A stretch of 64,000 bases of DNA from Streptomyces silvae (GCF_016745505.1 NZ_JAERUC010000080.1:62001-126000), one strand, 5' to 3'. Shown: positions 7,951-18,724, numbered from the stretch's first letter. The notes: generated by a model from the sequence alone, not told the origin. Translations and numbers: made by a program.

Positions 7951-7987
7951 GGTGCCTCTCCCCGCACGAACGGCGGGAAGAGGCACC
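7951..7987 (-). terminator. Terminator of guaB1-like gene
   Basis: GGTGCCTCTCCCCGC (7951-7965) pairs with GCGGGAAGAGGCACC (7973-7987), a 15-bp stem with one G-U wobble in the leftward RNA and a 7-nt loop. It lies 32 bp past the stop of the leftward gene. Confidence 0.65.
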
Positions 7988-8018
7988 CGTGTCACAGGCC
8001 CGCCCGGGGCCCCTGGGA

Positions 8019-9677
<1,659 letters not shown>

Positions 9678-9779
9678 TCAGGTAGCTTCAAATTCGCAGG
9701 TCCCCGCGGTAGGCGCGATGCCGCCCACCAGCCCGGAACACCTGTCACGCGTTTGGCCGGAGAGGATGGGGATCCGCCT

Positions 9780-10832
9780 GTGGAGAGCGAACTGCCCGAC
9801 ATCTACTGCCCGTTCCCCCAGCGGAGCAATCCGCACGTGGGTCACACCCGTGAGCACCTCGACACCTGGACGCGGCGCACCGGTCTGGTGCACCGGGAAT
9901 CGGCCAGGGCACGCTTCGAGCAGGCCGACTTCGGCGCGTTCGTGGGCATGGTCTATCCGACGGCCGGCAGCGAGGATCTCGACCTGGTCGCCGACTGGTT
10001 CGTCTGGCTCTTCCTCGTCGACGACCAGCTGGACGACGGGCACCTGGGCCGCAGCCCCGACCGCGTACGCGACGTGGTGGAGCGGATGCGCGCCGTGGTC
10101 GAGGGCACGGCTCCCGGCCCGCGCCCGGGCGAGGACGCCCCCGCGGCGCTGATCGCCCTGACCGATCTGTGGGAACGTACAGTTCCGCGGGCCGCCCCGC
10201 ACTGGCGCACCCGCTTCACCTGGCACCTCATGACCTACCTGACGACGGCCACCACCTGGGAGGCGGGGAACCGCGCCGACGGGGTCGTGCCGTCGGAGGC
10301 GACGTACATCGCCAAGCGGCGGCACACCGGGGCGATCCATGTGTGCATGGACCTGATAGAGATCGTGGCCGGTATCGCCGCGCCCGAGTCGCTCCACAAC
10401 GACGCCGACTTCATCACGGCGCTGGAGGCGTCCTGCAACGTCGTGTGCTGGGCGAACGACGTCTATTCGTACGAGAAGGAGCAGGTGCTGGGCGAGATCC
10501 ACAATCTCGTCCATCTGGTCCGGCACCACCGCGGCTACGGGAAGCACCAGGCTCTCGAACATGTGTGCGTGGAGATAGCGAGGGAGACGGAGCGGTTCCT
10601 CACGGCGGAGGCCGAGCTGCTCGCCCTGTACCCGGAGCTGGCGGGCCTGCTCGTGCCCTACCTCGACGGGATGCGCAGCTGGATGCGCGGCAATCTGGAC
10701 TGGTCGCGGCAGACCCCCCGCTACAACCCCGCGGAGGTCAGCCAGTACGCGGAGCCCGGGGCGTATCTGGAGGAGTCCGTCCTCGGCGTGAGCCCGGACC
10801 ACGCACGGCTGGGCTCGGGCGGCGGCGACTGA
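9780..10832 (+). CDS. Class I terpene synthase (sesquiterpene cyclase type)
   Basis: GTG at 9780 with GGGG eight bases upstream gives 350 residues. The same frame is open far upstream, but that part is antisense to guaB1. The Asp-rich metal motif is 'FLVDDQLDDGH' (about residue 80) and the NSE triad is 'NDVYSYEKE' (about 225-233). A pyrophosphate-sensing Arg and RY-type end are suggested by 'WSRQTPRYNPAEVSQY'. The N-terminal 'PDIYCPFPQRSNPH' is typical of bacterial cyclases. It would ionise a prenyl diphosphate, probably farnesyl diphosphate, with Mg2+. There is no P450, prenyltransferase or methyltransferase neighbour, so the product cannot be predicted. Confidence 0.9.
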   Translation: MESELPDIYCPFPQRSNPHVGHTREHLDTWTRRTGLVHRESARARFEQADFGAFVGMVYPTAGSEDLDLVADWFVWLFLVDDQLDDGHLGRSPDRVRDVVERMRAVVEGTAPGPRPGEDAPAALIALTDLWERTVPRAAPHWRTRFTWHLMTYLTTATTWEAGNRADGVVPSEATYIAKRRHTGAIHVCMDLIEIVAGIAAPESLHNDADFITALEASCNVVCWANDVYSYEKEQVLGEIHNLVHLVRHHRGYGKHQALEHVCVEIARETERFLTAEAELLALYPELAGLLVPYLDGMRSWMRGNLDWSRQTPRYNPAEVSQYAEPGAYLEESVLGVSPDHARLGSGGGD

Positions 10833-10883
10833 CTCCGGGGGTGCGGGTGAGGCCGGCGCCCGGCCTCACCCCTGCCCGGGGGC

Positions 10884-11930
10884 TCAGTCGTCGGGGTCGG
10901 CCCGCTCCAGCGCGGGGCGCTGCCCGGCTGCCGACTCCGTCAGGAGGTAGTCCGCCGCGGCCGTGTCCGTGACGAGGCTGGTGACCAGTCCCGAGCGGAG
11001 CACCGCGCCGATCGCCGCCGCCTTCCGCTGCCCGCCGGCGATGGCGACCACCTCGGGGATGCGGCGCAGCCGGTCGGCCTCCACGGTGATGCACCGCTCG
11101 CCGAGGTCCCGGCCGACCCGGCGCCCGTCGGAGTCGAAGAGGTGGGCGGACATCTCCGCCGCCACACCGAGCGAGGCGTAGTGGCCGCGCTCCTCGTCCG
11201 AGAGCATGTCGTGGACGGTGGAGATGCCGGGCTCCCAGGAACCGATGGAGACCGCGGCGACCGTCACCTTGTCGAAGTACTCGAAGGCGCGGGCGATGCC
11301 CGTCTGGTGGCGCAGCGCGGCCGCCGTCGCCGGGTCGGGCAGCAGCATCGGGGCGTAGATCGGGTGGGCTTCGCCGCCGGACACCTGCGCGGCGCGGCGG
11401 ACCGCCTCGACCGAGCCGCGCTCGGCCGTCCCCGCGTCGTAGACGCCGGTCAGCTGCACGACCGTGCACGGGGGCAGCCGGTCGAGGGCCGCCGCCATGT
11501 GGATGGTGGAGCGGCCCCAGGCCAGGCCCAGCACATCGCCCTCGTTCACCAGCTCGCCGAGCAGCTCGGCCGCCACCTCACCCAGGTTCTCCGGATCGGC
11601 CGCGTCGTCCTGCTCCTCCGCCGGGGACTCGACGACCACGGCGTGCCGCAGGCCGTAGCGGGCCCGGAGCGCGTCGGAGCGCTCCGCGTCCAGCTCCGCC
11701 GGTACCCGGATCTCGATGCGTACGAGATCACGCTCCAGGGCAGTCTCCAGGACCCGGGCCACCTTGAAGCGGCTGACGCCGAACTCCTCGGCGATCTGGA
11801 TCTTGGACTTTCCCTCCAGGTAGAACCGGCGGGCCATGGCCGCCGCCTGCACCAGCTCCGCGGGTCCCATCCGCATGGCTGACCGACCCGCCGAGATGCC
11901 AGACACCGCGATCTCCTCACTGCTGTTCAC
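10884..11930 (-). CDS. SorC/DeoR-type sugar-binding transcriptional regulator
   Basis: The protein has 348 residues. A helix-turn-helix is seen in 'MARRFYLEGKSKIQIAEEF' and 'GVSRFKVARVLETALERDLV' (about 32-70). The large sugar-phosphate-binding domain of the SorC family follows ('LGLAWGRSTIHMAAALD', 'VAIAGGQRKAAAIGAVL'). The C-terminal domain is related to sugar-phosphate isomerases and binds a phosphorylated sugar that releases the regulator from DNA. The gene lies 79 bp downstream of rpe on the same strand, so the effector may be a pentose-phosphate-type metabolite; that is inference. Start is GTG. Confidence 0.87.
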   Translation of the reverse strand: MNSSEEIAVSGISAGRSAMRMGPAELVQAAAMARRFYLEGKSKIQIAEEFGVSRFKVARVLETALERDLVRIEIRVPAELDAERSDALRARYGLRHAVVVESPAEEQDDAADPENLGEVAAELLGELVNEGDVLGLAWGRSTIHMAAALDRLPPCTVVQLTGVYDAGTAERGSVEAVRRAAQVSGGEAHPIYAPMLLPDPATAAALRHQTGIARAFEYFDKVTVAAVSIGSWEPGISTVHDMLSDEERGHYASLGVAAEMSAHLFDSDGRRVGRDLGERCITVEADRLRRIPEVVAIAGGQRKAAAIGAVLRSGLVTSLVTDTAAADYLLTESAAGQRPALERADPDD

Positions 11931-12009
11931 ACGCTCGATACGCCGTTCATCCTGTCAGATCCGGCGATCCTTGATCAGGCCCGTCGGGCCGCGTTCATCT
12001 CGGCTTTGT

Positions 12010-12693
12010 TCAGTGGCCGCATGCCCAGGGTGCGGAAGCCGTGACGGTGTCCGCCTGCGCGCGCAGCGCCCGCACCGCCTCGGCGGGGTCCTCGGCCCCG
12101 TACACCGCGGAGCCGGCGACGAACACGTCCGCACCGGCCTCGGCGCACCGCTCGATGGTGGTGGCGGAGACGCCGCCGTCGACCTGGAGCCACAGCTCCA
12201 GGCCGTGCTTGGAGATCAGCTCACGGGTACGGCGGATCTTCGGCAGCATGATGTCGAGGAACGCCTGACCGCCGAAGCCCGGCTCCACCGTCATGATCAG
12301 CAGCATGTCGAGCTCGGGGAGCAGGTCCTCGTACGGCTCGATGGGCGTCGCGGGCTTGAGGGCCATGGAGGCACGGGCGCCCTTCGCCCTGATCTCCCGT
12401 GCCAGCCGTACGGGCGCCGCCGCGGCCTCCGCGTGGAAGGTGACGGAGCCCGCGCCCGCCTCGACGTACTGAGGGGCCCAGCGGTCCGCGTCCTCGATCA
12501 TGAGGTGGCAGTCCAGCGGGGTGTCCGTCGCCTTGCTCAGCGCCTCCACGATGGGCACGCCGAGCGTCAGGTTGGGCACGAAATGGTTGTCCATGACATC
12601 GACATGGAGCCAGTCGGCGCCCTCCACGGCCTTCGCCTCCTCGGCGAGGCGGGCGAAGTCGGCGGACAGGATGCTGGGGTTGATCTGGGCCAT
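12010..12693 (-). CDS. rpe: Ribulose-phosphate 3-epimerase
   Basis: The protein has 227 residues from ATG, the family length. Signatures are '[13 protein letters not shown]', '[17 protein letters not shown]' (metal His/Asp), '[11 protein letters not shown]', '[13 protein letters not shown]' and '[19 protein letters not shown]'. It interconverts ribulose 5-phosphate and xylulose 5-phosphate in the pentose phosphate pathway. The C-terminal 'ASAPWACGH' is an unremarkable tail. A SorC-type regulator gene lies downstream on the same strand. Confidence 0.95.
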   Translation of the reverse strand: MAQINPSILSADFARLAEEAKAVEGADWLHVDVMDNHFVPNLTLGVPIVEALSKATDTPLDCHLMIEDADRWAPQYVEAGAGSVTFHAEAAAAPVRLAREIRAKGARASMALKPATPIEPYEDLLPELDMLLIMTVEPGFGGQAFLDIMLPKIRRTRELISKHGLELWLQVDGGVSATTIERCAEAGADVFVAGSAVYGAEDPAEAVRALRAQADTVTASAPWACGH

Positions 12694-12922
12694 GGACCCA
12701 AGCCTGCCATGCCGGGCGCCACTTCCCCGCCTCGGTGAGCCTCAAAGCCTCACGGGATCATTACGGTTCGTACATTCCCGGCTTTTCAGCCCTCCGATCC
12801 TGTCCGCTCCCGTCCGCGCCTGTCCGCGCCGTGCTTCCGCCTCCTCCTGTCGGACCGCCCGGTCCGTACCAGGGCGCGGACAGCCCCTGGTGCCGGCCTG
12901 GCGGCTGTGTTAGAAAAACCCC

Positions 12923-12994
12923 GTGACCAGCGACCAGTTCCTGACGGCGCGCCTCAGCATCGATCTCTGCCGAGTGACCAGCTGCTCCTGTTGA
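12923..12994 (+). CDS. Cys-containing leader peptide of the sulfur operon (23 codons)
   Basis: GTG at 12923 reads 23 residues to TGA at 12992-12994. The peptide contains 'RLSIDLCRVTSCSC' and so ends Cys-Ser-Cys. This matches the short 'putative leader peptide' class found in actinobacteria upstream of sulfur-metabolism genes, where C-terminal Cys codons slow ribosomes when charged Cys-tRNA is scarce. It precedes the sulfonate-type transport operon by 271 bp. The first structural gene starts at 13266. The family match is from memory of the motif. The link to cysteine supply is established for related actinobacterial uORFs and is inferred here. Confidence 0.75.
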   Translation: MTSDQFLTARLSIDLCRVTSCSC

Positions 12995-13265
12995 GCCTGG
13001 CCCGGCAGCGCTGAGCGCTTCCAGAACTGTGCGGCGTCGTCCGCCCGCCTTCCGGCCGCCCCTCGGGTGAGCCGGCGGTCTCCCCGGAACCCTGTCCGTG
13101 CACCGGACCGGACGGTTGCCGTCCGTGTGCGGCGCACGCCGTTCCTTCCGGGGGACCGGCCCTCCCCTGTTGCCGCGGACCCCCGTCCGCGCCCCGCCTC
13201 CCCTGCCCGGACCCGTCCGCCCTGCCCGCGGCGCGGTGTCCGCGTACCTGTCGACGGAGTCCGTC

Positions 13266-14147
13266 ATGACCACATCCACCGCGGAGAAGCAGCCGTCCGG
13301 CCCCGCGCTCTCCGGTGAGCCCGCTCCCGCGCCCCCGCCGCCCCGCCGCTCGCCGGAGAGGAACGCGCGGCTGCGCAGGGTGGGGCTGCGGCTGCTCGCG
13401 CTGGTCGTGCTGCTCGCCCTCTGGCAGCTCGTCACGTCCCTGCGGCTGTGGTCGCCGGTGCTGGTGCCGCCGCCGTCGGCGGTCTGGGACGCGCTCGTCC
13501 AGACGTCCGGCACCCATGACGGGGTACGCGGCTACCAGGGCCACACCCTGATCGAGCATCTGGGCATCAGCCTGCGCCGGATCGCGATCGGCGCGGGCGC
13601 CGGTGTCCTCGCCGGGCTCGTGGCCGGGGTGCTGATGGGCACCCTGCCGTGGGTGCGGGTGGTGTTCGAACCGGCGGTGGCCTTCCTCCGCACGCTGCCG
13701 CCGCTCGCCTACTTCAGCCTGCTGATCATCTGGTTCGGCATCGACGAGGCGCCCAAACTCTGGCTGCTGGCGATCGCCGCGATGCCGCCCGTGGCCGTGG
13801 CCACCGCCTCCGCGGTCGCCTCGGCGCCCGCCTCGCTGGTGGAGGCCGCACGGGCCATCGGGGCACGCCGCTCCCAGGTGGTGGCCTCCGTGGTCCTGCC
13901 GTCCGCGCTGCCGGAGATCCTCGTCGGCGTACGGCTGGCGTTCGGGATCGCGTACTCCTCGGTGGTCGCGGCGGAGACCGTCAACGGGCTGCCCGGCATC
14001 GGCGGGATGATCCGGGACGCCCAGCGCTACAACCAGTCCGACGTGGTCGTCCTCGGGCTCTTCGCGATCGGCGTCTCCGGCCTGCTGATCGACGCCCTGC
14101 TGCGGGGAGCCGAGAACCGGCTCGCGCCCTGGCGCGGGCTGTCGTGA
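13266..14147 (+). CDS. ssuC: ABC transporter permease, sulfonate/taurine type
   Basis: The protein has 293 residues from the ATG at 13266, preceded by GGAG. The frame is open upstream, but that part lies in the leader region. A Pro-rich cytoplasmic tail of about 35 residues leads into about six membrane segments ('LLALVVLLALWQLVTS', 'IAIGAGAGVLAGLVAGVLMG', 'LAYFSLLIIWFGIDEAPKLW'). The EAA loop, the ATPase contact, reads 'EAARAIGARRSQVVASVVLP'. SsuC/TauC members of this family move alkanesulfonates or taurine; nitrate and pyrimidine-precursor permeases look similar. Substrate choice rests on the downstream TauD-like gene. Confidence 0.85.
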   Translation: MTTSTAEKQPSGPALSGEPAPAPPPPRRSPERNARLRRVGLRLLALVVLLALWQLVTSLRLWSPVLVPPPSAVWDALVQTSGTHDGVRGYQGHTLIEHLGISLRRIAIGAGAGVLAGLVAGVLMGTLPWVRVVFEPAVAFLRTLPPLAYFSLLIIWFGIDEAPKLWLLAIAAMPPVAVATASAVASAPASLVEAARAIGARRSQVVASVVLPSALPEILVGVRLAFGIAYSSVVAAETVNGLPGIGGMIRDAQRYNQSDVVVLGLFAIGVSGLLIDALLRGAENRLAPWRGLS

Positions 14148-14242
14148 CCCCTGCCCGCCCCGTACCCACCGTCCCGTCCTCCTCGCCCCCCGCTCCCCTC
14201 CCCGACGCTTCCCCCTCCGACCCACGAACGAAGGACCACCCC

Positions 14243-15295
14243 ATGCCCGGAACACGCGGTCTGCGCCGCACCTCCACGCTCGTCGCGGCTCTGGGAGCGC
14301 TCGTCGTCGTCACCGCCTGCGGGACCGGCGGCGGGGGCGGCGACGACCAGGGCGGCGGCAAGACGATCCGGATCGGCTACCAGGCCTTCCCCAGCGGCGA
14401 CCTGATCGTGAAGGAGAAGGGCCTGCTGGAGAAGGCCCTGCCGGAGTACACGATCAAGTGGATCAAGTTCGACTCCGGCGCGACCGTCAACACCGCCTTC
14501 GTCTCGGGCGCGGTCGATCTGGCCGCGATCGGCTCCAGTCCGGTGGCGCGCGGTCTGTCGGAGCCGCTGAACATCCCGTACAAGGTCACCTGGGTGCTGG
14601 ACGTCGCCGGTGACAACGAGGCGCTCGTCGCCCGTAACGGGTCCGGCATCAAGGACGTCAAGGATCTCGCGGGCCACAAGGTCGCCACGCCCTTCAGCTC
14701 CACCTCGCACTACAGCCTGCTCGCCGCGCTCGACAAGGCGGGCGTGGACCCGTCGAAGGTCGACCTCCTCGACCTCGAACCGCAGGACATCGTCGCGGCC
14801 TGGTCGCGCGGGGACATCGACGCCGCCTATCTCTGGCTGCCCACCCTCGACGAGCTCGGGAAGACCGGCAAGACCCTGCTGACCAGCCGGGAACTGGCCG
14901 CGTCGGGCAAGCCCACGCTCGACCTGGGGGTGGCCTCCACCTCGTTCATCGAGAAGCGGCCCGAGGTCATCACCGCCTGGCGCAAGGCCCAGGCACAGGC
15001 ACTGGACCTGATCCATGACGACCCCTCGGCCGCGGCGGAGGCCGTCGGCAAGCAGCTCGGCACCAGCCCCGAGGACGCCGCCGCCCAGCTGAAGCAGGGC
15101 ATCTTCCTGAAGCCGGCCGACCAGGCGGACGACAAGTGGCTCGGCCGCCCGGGCAAGGTCGGCGACCTGGCGCAGAACCTGCTCAGCGCGGCGGAGTTCC
15201 TGGCCGGGCAGAAGCAGATCCCGGCCGCCCCGGAACTCTCCGACCTGGAGAAGGCCGTGTACGTGGAAGGACTCAGCGATGCCGTCTCCAAGTGA
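14243..15295 (+). CDS. ssuA: ABC transporter substrate-binding lipoprotein (sulfonate/taurine type)
   Basis: The protein has 350 residues from the ATG at 14243, behind AAGGA. The signal peptide ends in a lipobox-like 'VVVTACGTG', so Cys-26 is probably lipidated. A short Gly/Asp linker leads into an SsuA/TauA/THI5-like periplasmic-binding fold ('IRIGYQAFPSGDLIVKEKGL', 'VAAWSRGDIDAAYLWLPTLD'). The protein would capture sulfonates outside the membrane and pass them to the permease. The 3' end overlaps the ATPase start by 17 nt, implying translational coupling. Confidence 0.87.
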   Translation: MPGTRGLRRTSTLVAALGALVVVTACGTGGGGGDDQGGGKTIRIGYQAFPSGDLIVKEKGLLEKALPEYTIKWIKFDSGATVNTAFVSGAVDLAAIGSSPVARGLSEPLNIPYKVTWVLDVAGDNEALVARNGSGIKDVKDLAGHKVATPFSSTSHYSLLAALDKAGVDPSKVDLLDLEPQDIVAAWSRGDIDAAYLWLPTLDELGKTGKTLLTSRELAASGKPTLDLGVASTSFIEKRPEVITAWRKAQAQALDLIHDDPSAAAEAVGKQLGTSPEDAAAQLKQGIFLKPADQADDKWLGRPGKVGDLAQNLLSAAEFLAGQKQIPAAPELSDLEKAVYVEGLSDAVSK

Positions 15296-16127
15296 CCGTA
15301 CGGCCGACGCCACGGAGGACGCCCCGGACGGTGGCGGGGAGGCCGCCACGGCGACCGTGACACCCGCCGTGGCCGTCCGTGAGGTGACCCACCGCTACGG
15401 GCGGGGGGCGGACGCCGTGACGGCTCTCGGCCCGCTGTCCCTCGACATCCCGGCCGGCGAGTTCCTGGTGCTCGTCGGCCCGTCCGGGAGCGGGAAGAGC
15501 ACACTGCTGCGGCTGATCGCCGGCTTCGAGCAGGCCTCGTCCGGCGAGGTCACCGTGCACGGCCGGACACCGGAGCCCGGACGCCAGGCGGGGGTCGTCT
15601 TCCAGCAGCCTCGGCTGTTCCCCTGGCGTACGGTCGGCGAGAACATCTCCCTGGCGCTGCGCTACGCCGGAGTCCCCCGGGCCGAACGCCCCGCGCGCGT
15701 CGAGGAGTTGCTGGAGCGGGTCGGACTGGCCGGCACCGCCGGGCGCAGGACCTGGCAGATATCGGGGGGCCAGCAGCAGCGGGTGGCCATCGCCCGGGCC
15801 CTGGCCGGCGGCAAGGACCTGCTGCTGCTGGACGAGCCGTTCGCCGCCCTGGACGCGCTCACCCGGGAGCGGCTCCAGGAGGACCTGCGGACGGTGAGCT
15901 CCCTGACCGGGATCACCTCGGTCTTCGTGACGCACAGCGTGGACGAGGCCGTCTTCCTCGGCACCCGCGCGGTCGTGCTGAGCGCGGGGCCGGGTACGGT
16001 CGCTCTGGATGTCCCGATCCCCTTGCCCCGTACCGGAAGTGACGACCCGGACGGGCTGCGGGGACTGCCCGAGTACGCCGCACTGCGCGCCGAGATCGGA
16101 GCGGCGGTACGCGACGCGGCCCGCTGA
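15279..16127 (+). CDS. ssuB: ABC transporter ATP-binding protein (SsuB/TauB type)
   Basis: The protein has 282 residues from ATG behind GGAAGGA inside the previous gene. Walker A is 'LVGPSGSGKSTLLRL', the Q-loop 'VVFQQPRLFPWRTV', the ABC signature 'ISGGQQQRVAIARAL', Walker B 'DLLLLDEPFAALD' and the H-loop 'FVTHSVDEA'. 'FQQPRLFPW' is characteristic of the nitrate/sulfonate/taurine importer branch. It powers the permease encoded upstream. It ends 64 bp before the tauD-like gene. Confidence 0.92.
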   Translation: MPSPSDRTADATEDAPDGGGEAATATVTPAVAVREVTHRYGRGADAVTALGPLSLDIPAGEFLVLVGPSGSGKSTLLRLIAGFEQASSGEVTVHGRTPEPGRQAGVVFQQPRLFPWRTVGENISLALRYAGVPRAERPARVEELLERVGLAGTAGRRTWQISGGQQQRVAIARALAGGKDLLLLDEPFAALDALTRERLQEDLRTVSSLTGITSVFVTHSVDEAVFLGTRAVVLSAGPGTVALDVPIPLPRTGSDDPDGLRGLPEYAALRAEIGAAVRDAAR

Positions 16128-16191
16128 GCCGACGGGGCCGCCCGTCCCTGGCGGACGGCCCCGCACGCCCCCACGCAGAACAGGAGCTCCC

Positions 16192-17127
16192 ATGTCCCCC
16201 ACCGCTTCCATCGAGTCCCGCCCCGCGCTGCGCGCCCACCGGCTGCCTCCGGACGGGCTGTACGAAGGCCCCCGCGAGCTGCGCAGGCTGGCCCCGGGGC
16301 AGCCCGACCGGCCCTACACGCTGTTCGACGTCGTACCGCTCGGCCCGCTGATCGGGGCCGAGATCGGCGGTGTCGACCTGACCCGGCCGCTCACGCCTGC
16401 CGTGCGCGAGGAGCTCGACAGGGCGCTGCTGGAGTGGAAGGTGCTCTTCTTCCGCGGGCAGCACCCGAGTTCGGCCGAGCAGCGGGCCTTCGCCCGTAAC
16501 TGGGGCGAGCTGGAGACCAACCCGCTGCTGGCCGTCGGGGACGATCCTGCGGTGGCGCGCTTCGACCGCTCGGCCGCGCCGAGCTTCGAGAACGTCTGGC
16601 ACACCGATGTGACGTTCCGGGAGCGGCCCGCGCTCGGCGCGGTCCTCCAGCTGCGCGAGGTGCCCCCGTACGGCGGCGACACTATGTGGGCCGACATGGC
16701 CGCCGCGTACGACAACCTTCCGCAGGAGGTGAAGGCGCGCCTGGAGGGGGCGCGCGCGGTGCACGACTTCGTGCCGGGCTTCGCGCGGTTCACCCCCGAG
16801 GAGCGGCTGATCGCCTTCCAGGACCGCTTCCCGCCGGTCGAGCACCCGGTGGTGCGGACGCATCCGGCCACCGGACGCCGGATGCTCTTCGTCAACACCT
16901 CGTTCACCACCCGGATCGTGGGCTGGGACCAGGAGGAGAGCGACCGGATGCTGCGTCTGCTGTTCCAGCAGGCCCATGTGCCCGAGTACCAGGTGCGCTT
17001 CAGCTGGCGCGCGGGGGACGTCGCGTTCTGGGACAACCGGGCGACGCAGCACTACGCGGTGAACGACTACGCCCCGCACCGCAGGGTGGCCGAGCGCGTC
17101 GCCGTCGCGGGCGACCGCCCGTACTGA
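16192..17127 (+). CDS. tauD: TauD-family Fe(II)/2-oxoglutarate dioxygenase
   Basis: ATG at 16192 with AGGAG five bases upstream gives 311 residues. The facial triad is visible: H-x-D in 'NVWHTDVTFRERP' and the distal His in 'DNRATQHYAVNDY', with a 2-oxoglutarate-binding Arg in 'HRRVAERV'. Other typical stretches are 'LLEWKVLFFRGQ' and 'PPYGGDTMWADM'. TauD releases sulfite from taurine; relatives attack other sulfonates or sulfate esters. As the last gene of the transporter operon it would free sulfur from the imported compound in the cytoplasm. The exact substrate is unknown. Confidence 0.88.
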   Translation: MSPTASIESRPALRAHRLPPDGLYEGPRELRRLAPGQPDRPYTLFDVVPLGPLIGAEIGGVDLTRPLTPAVREELDRALLEWKVLFFRGQHPSSAEQRAFARNWGELETNPLLAVGDDPAVARFDRSAAPSFENVWHTDVTFRERPALGAVLQLREVPPYGGDTMWADMAAAYDNLPQEVKARLEGARAVHDFVPGFARFTPEERLIAFQDRFPPVEHPVVRTHPATGRRMLFVNTSFTTRIVGWDQEESDRMLRLLFQQAHVPEYQVRFSWRAGDVAFWDNRATQHYAVNDYAPHRRVAERVAVAGDRPY

Positions 17128-17168
17128 GGTCCGGCGCCCGCGCGGGCCGCCCCTGGGAGTCCGCCCAC

Positions 17169-17215
17169 GCGGGTACGCCTCGGGGTCAGCCCGTGCGGGT
17201 ACGCCTCCGGGTCAG
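17169..17215. repeat. 26-bp tandem duplication across the rsmB stop codon
   Basis: GCGGGTACGCCTCGGGGTCAG (17169-17189) recurs as GCGGGTACGCCTCCGGGTCAG (17195-17215) with one mismatch, a 26-bp period. The second copy includes the rsmB stop (17212-17214). It looks like a local slip duplication at the 3' end of the gene. Confidence 0.6.
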
Positions 17216-18645
17216 GCCGTGCGTCGCAGCAGGGCCAGGTACATCGCGTCCGTGCCGTGCAGGTGCGGCCAGAGCTGGATGTCGGGCCCGTCGCCCAGCG
17301 CGGGGACCCCGGGCAGCAGGGGGCGTGCGTCGATCCACTCGGCCTCGAACGGCTCACCGCCGCGCCCCTTGAGCACGTCCTCGACGACGACCCTGGTCTC
17401 CGCGAGGTGCGGGGAGCAGGTCGCGTAACCGACGACCCCGCCGACGCGTACGGCCTTCAACGCCTCGCGCAGCAGCCCCCGTTGCAGCGGGGCGAAGCTC
17501 TCCAGGTCCTCCGCGCGGCGCCGCCAGCGGGACTCCGGGCGCCTGCGCAGCGCGCCGAGGCCGGAGCAGGGTACGTCCATGAGGACCCGGTCGAAGGAAC
17601 CGGGACGCCACGGCGGCCTGGTGCCGTCGGCGGTGATCACCTGGTACGGCCCCGGGTTGCCGGCCAGCGTGCGCTCGACGAGCCGGGCGCGGTGCGGCTG
17701 CTTCTCCGCGGCGAGCAGGGTCGCGCCGCGTTGCGCGGCGAGCGCGGCCAGCAGCGCGGCCTTGCCTCCCGGGCCGGCGCAGCCGTCCAGCCACCGGGTG
17801 TCGTCGCCCTCGACCGGGGCGGCGGCGAGCGCGGCGGCGACGAGCTGGCTGCCCTCGTCCTGCACACCGGCGCTGCCGTCCCGTACGGCGGCCAGCGCAC
17901 CGGGCTCGCCGCCCTCGGCCATCCGTACGGCATAGGGCGACCAGCGGCCGGGAAGGCCGCTCTCCTCGCCGAGGGCGTCAAGCAGCTCCTCGGTGGTGGA
18001 GCGGCCGGGGCGGGCCGCCAGCGTCACCTCGGGCCGTTCGTTGTCGGCCTCCAGCAGGTCCTCGATGCCCGCGCGGCCGCCGCCCAGGGCGTCCCAGAGG
18101 GCGGAGACGATCCAGCGGGGGTGCGAGTGGACGACGGAGAGGTGTTCCTCGGCGTCCTCGTCGTACGCGGGCGCGACGCGCTCCACCCAGCCGTCGAGGT
18201 CGTGCGCGGAGACCTTGCGGAGCACCGCGTTGACGAACTTGGCGCGGCCCTCGCCCAGCACCACCCGTGCCAGCTCTACGCTGGCGGAGACGGCCGCGTG
18301 GGTCGGGATCCGGGTGCCGAGCAGCTGGTGGACGCCCATGTTGAGCACGTCGAGCACCGGCGGGTCGACCTCCCGCAGCGGCCGGTCGATACAGGCCGCG
18401 ACGATCGCGTCGTAGGTGCCCTGGCGGCGCAGCGTCCCGTAGACCAGCTCGGTCGCCAGCGCCGCGTCCCTGCCCTCGAAGTCGCCCTTGGCGCGCGCCT
18501 TCTTCAGCAGCGGGGGCAGGACGAGGTTGGCGTAGGCGTCGCGCTCGTCGACGGCCCTGAGCACCTCGAAGGCGAGGAACCGGACCGGGTCCTTCTGGGG
18601 ACGGCGATGGGGCTTGGCGGGACGGCGACGCGGCTGGTCGTTCAC
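17212..18645 (-). CDS. rsmB: 16S rRNA (cytosine-C5) methyltransferase, RsmB/Sun family
   Basis: GTG at 18645 ('VNDQPRRRPAKPHRRPQKDP') gives 477 residues. An upstream in-frame start would add 39 residues that look like leader. A NusB-like RNA-binding domain (about 20-160, 'AFEVLRAVDERDAYANLVLP') precedes the SAM methyltransferase. SAM motif I is 'WLDGCAGPGGKAALLAALAA'. Catalytic cysteines are in 'DVPCSGLGALRRRPE' and 'GYATCSPHLAE'. It methylates C967 (E. coli numbering) of 16S rRNA. It is followed by fmt upstream on the same strand (fmt 18725-19657), which fits the conserved fmt-rsmB pairing. Confidence 0.93.
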   Translation of the reverse strand: MNDQPRRRPAKPHRRPQKDPVRFLAFEVLRAVDERDAYANLVLPPLLKKARAKGDFEGRDAALATELVYGTLRRQGTYDAIVAACIDRPLREVDPPVLDVLNMGVHQLLGTRIPTHAAVSASVELARVVLGEGRAKFVNAVLRKVSAHDLDGWVERVAPAYDEDAEEHLSVVHSHPRWIVSALWDALGGGRAGIEDLLEADNERPEVTLAARPGRSTTEELLDALGEESGLPGRWSPYAVRMAEGGEPGALAAVRDGSAGVQDEGSQLVAAALAAAPVEGDDTRWLDGCAGPGGKAALLAALAAQRGATLLAAEKQPHRARLVERTLAGNPGPYQVITADGTRPPWRPGSFDRVLMDVPCSGLGALRRRPESRWRRRAEDLESFAPLQRGLLREALKAVRVGGVVGYATCSPHLAETRVVVEDVLKGRGGEPFEAEWIDARPLLPGVPALGDGPDIQLWPHLHGTDAMYLALLRRTA

Positions 18646-18724
18646 GTGAAAGGTGCTCCGCTGATGGTGAGGGGACGAACCCGTCCAGCGTACGTCCGCC
18701 GGGACCGCACCCCGCCCCCAGGCC

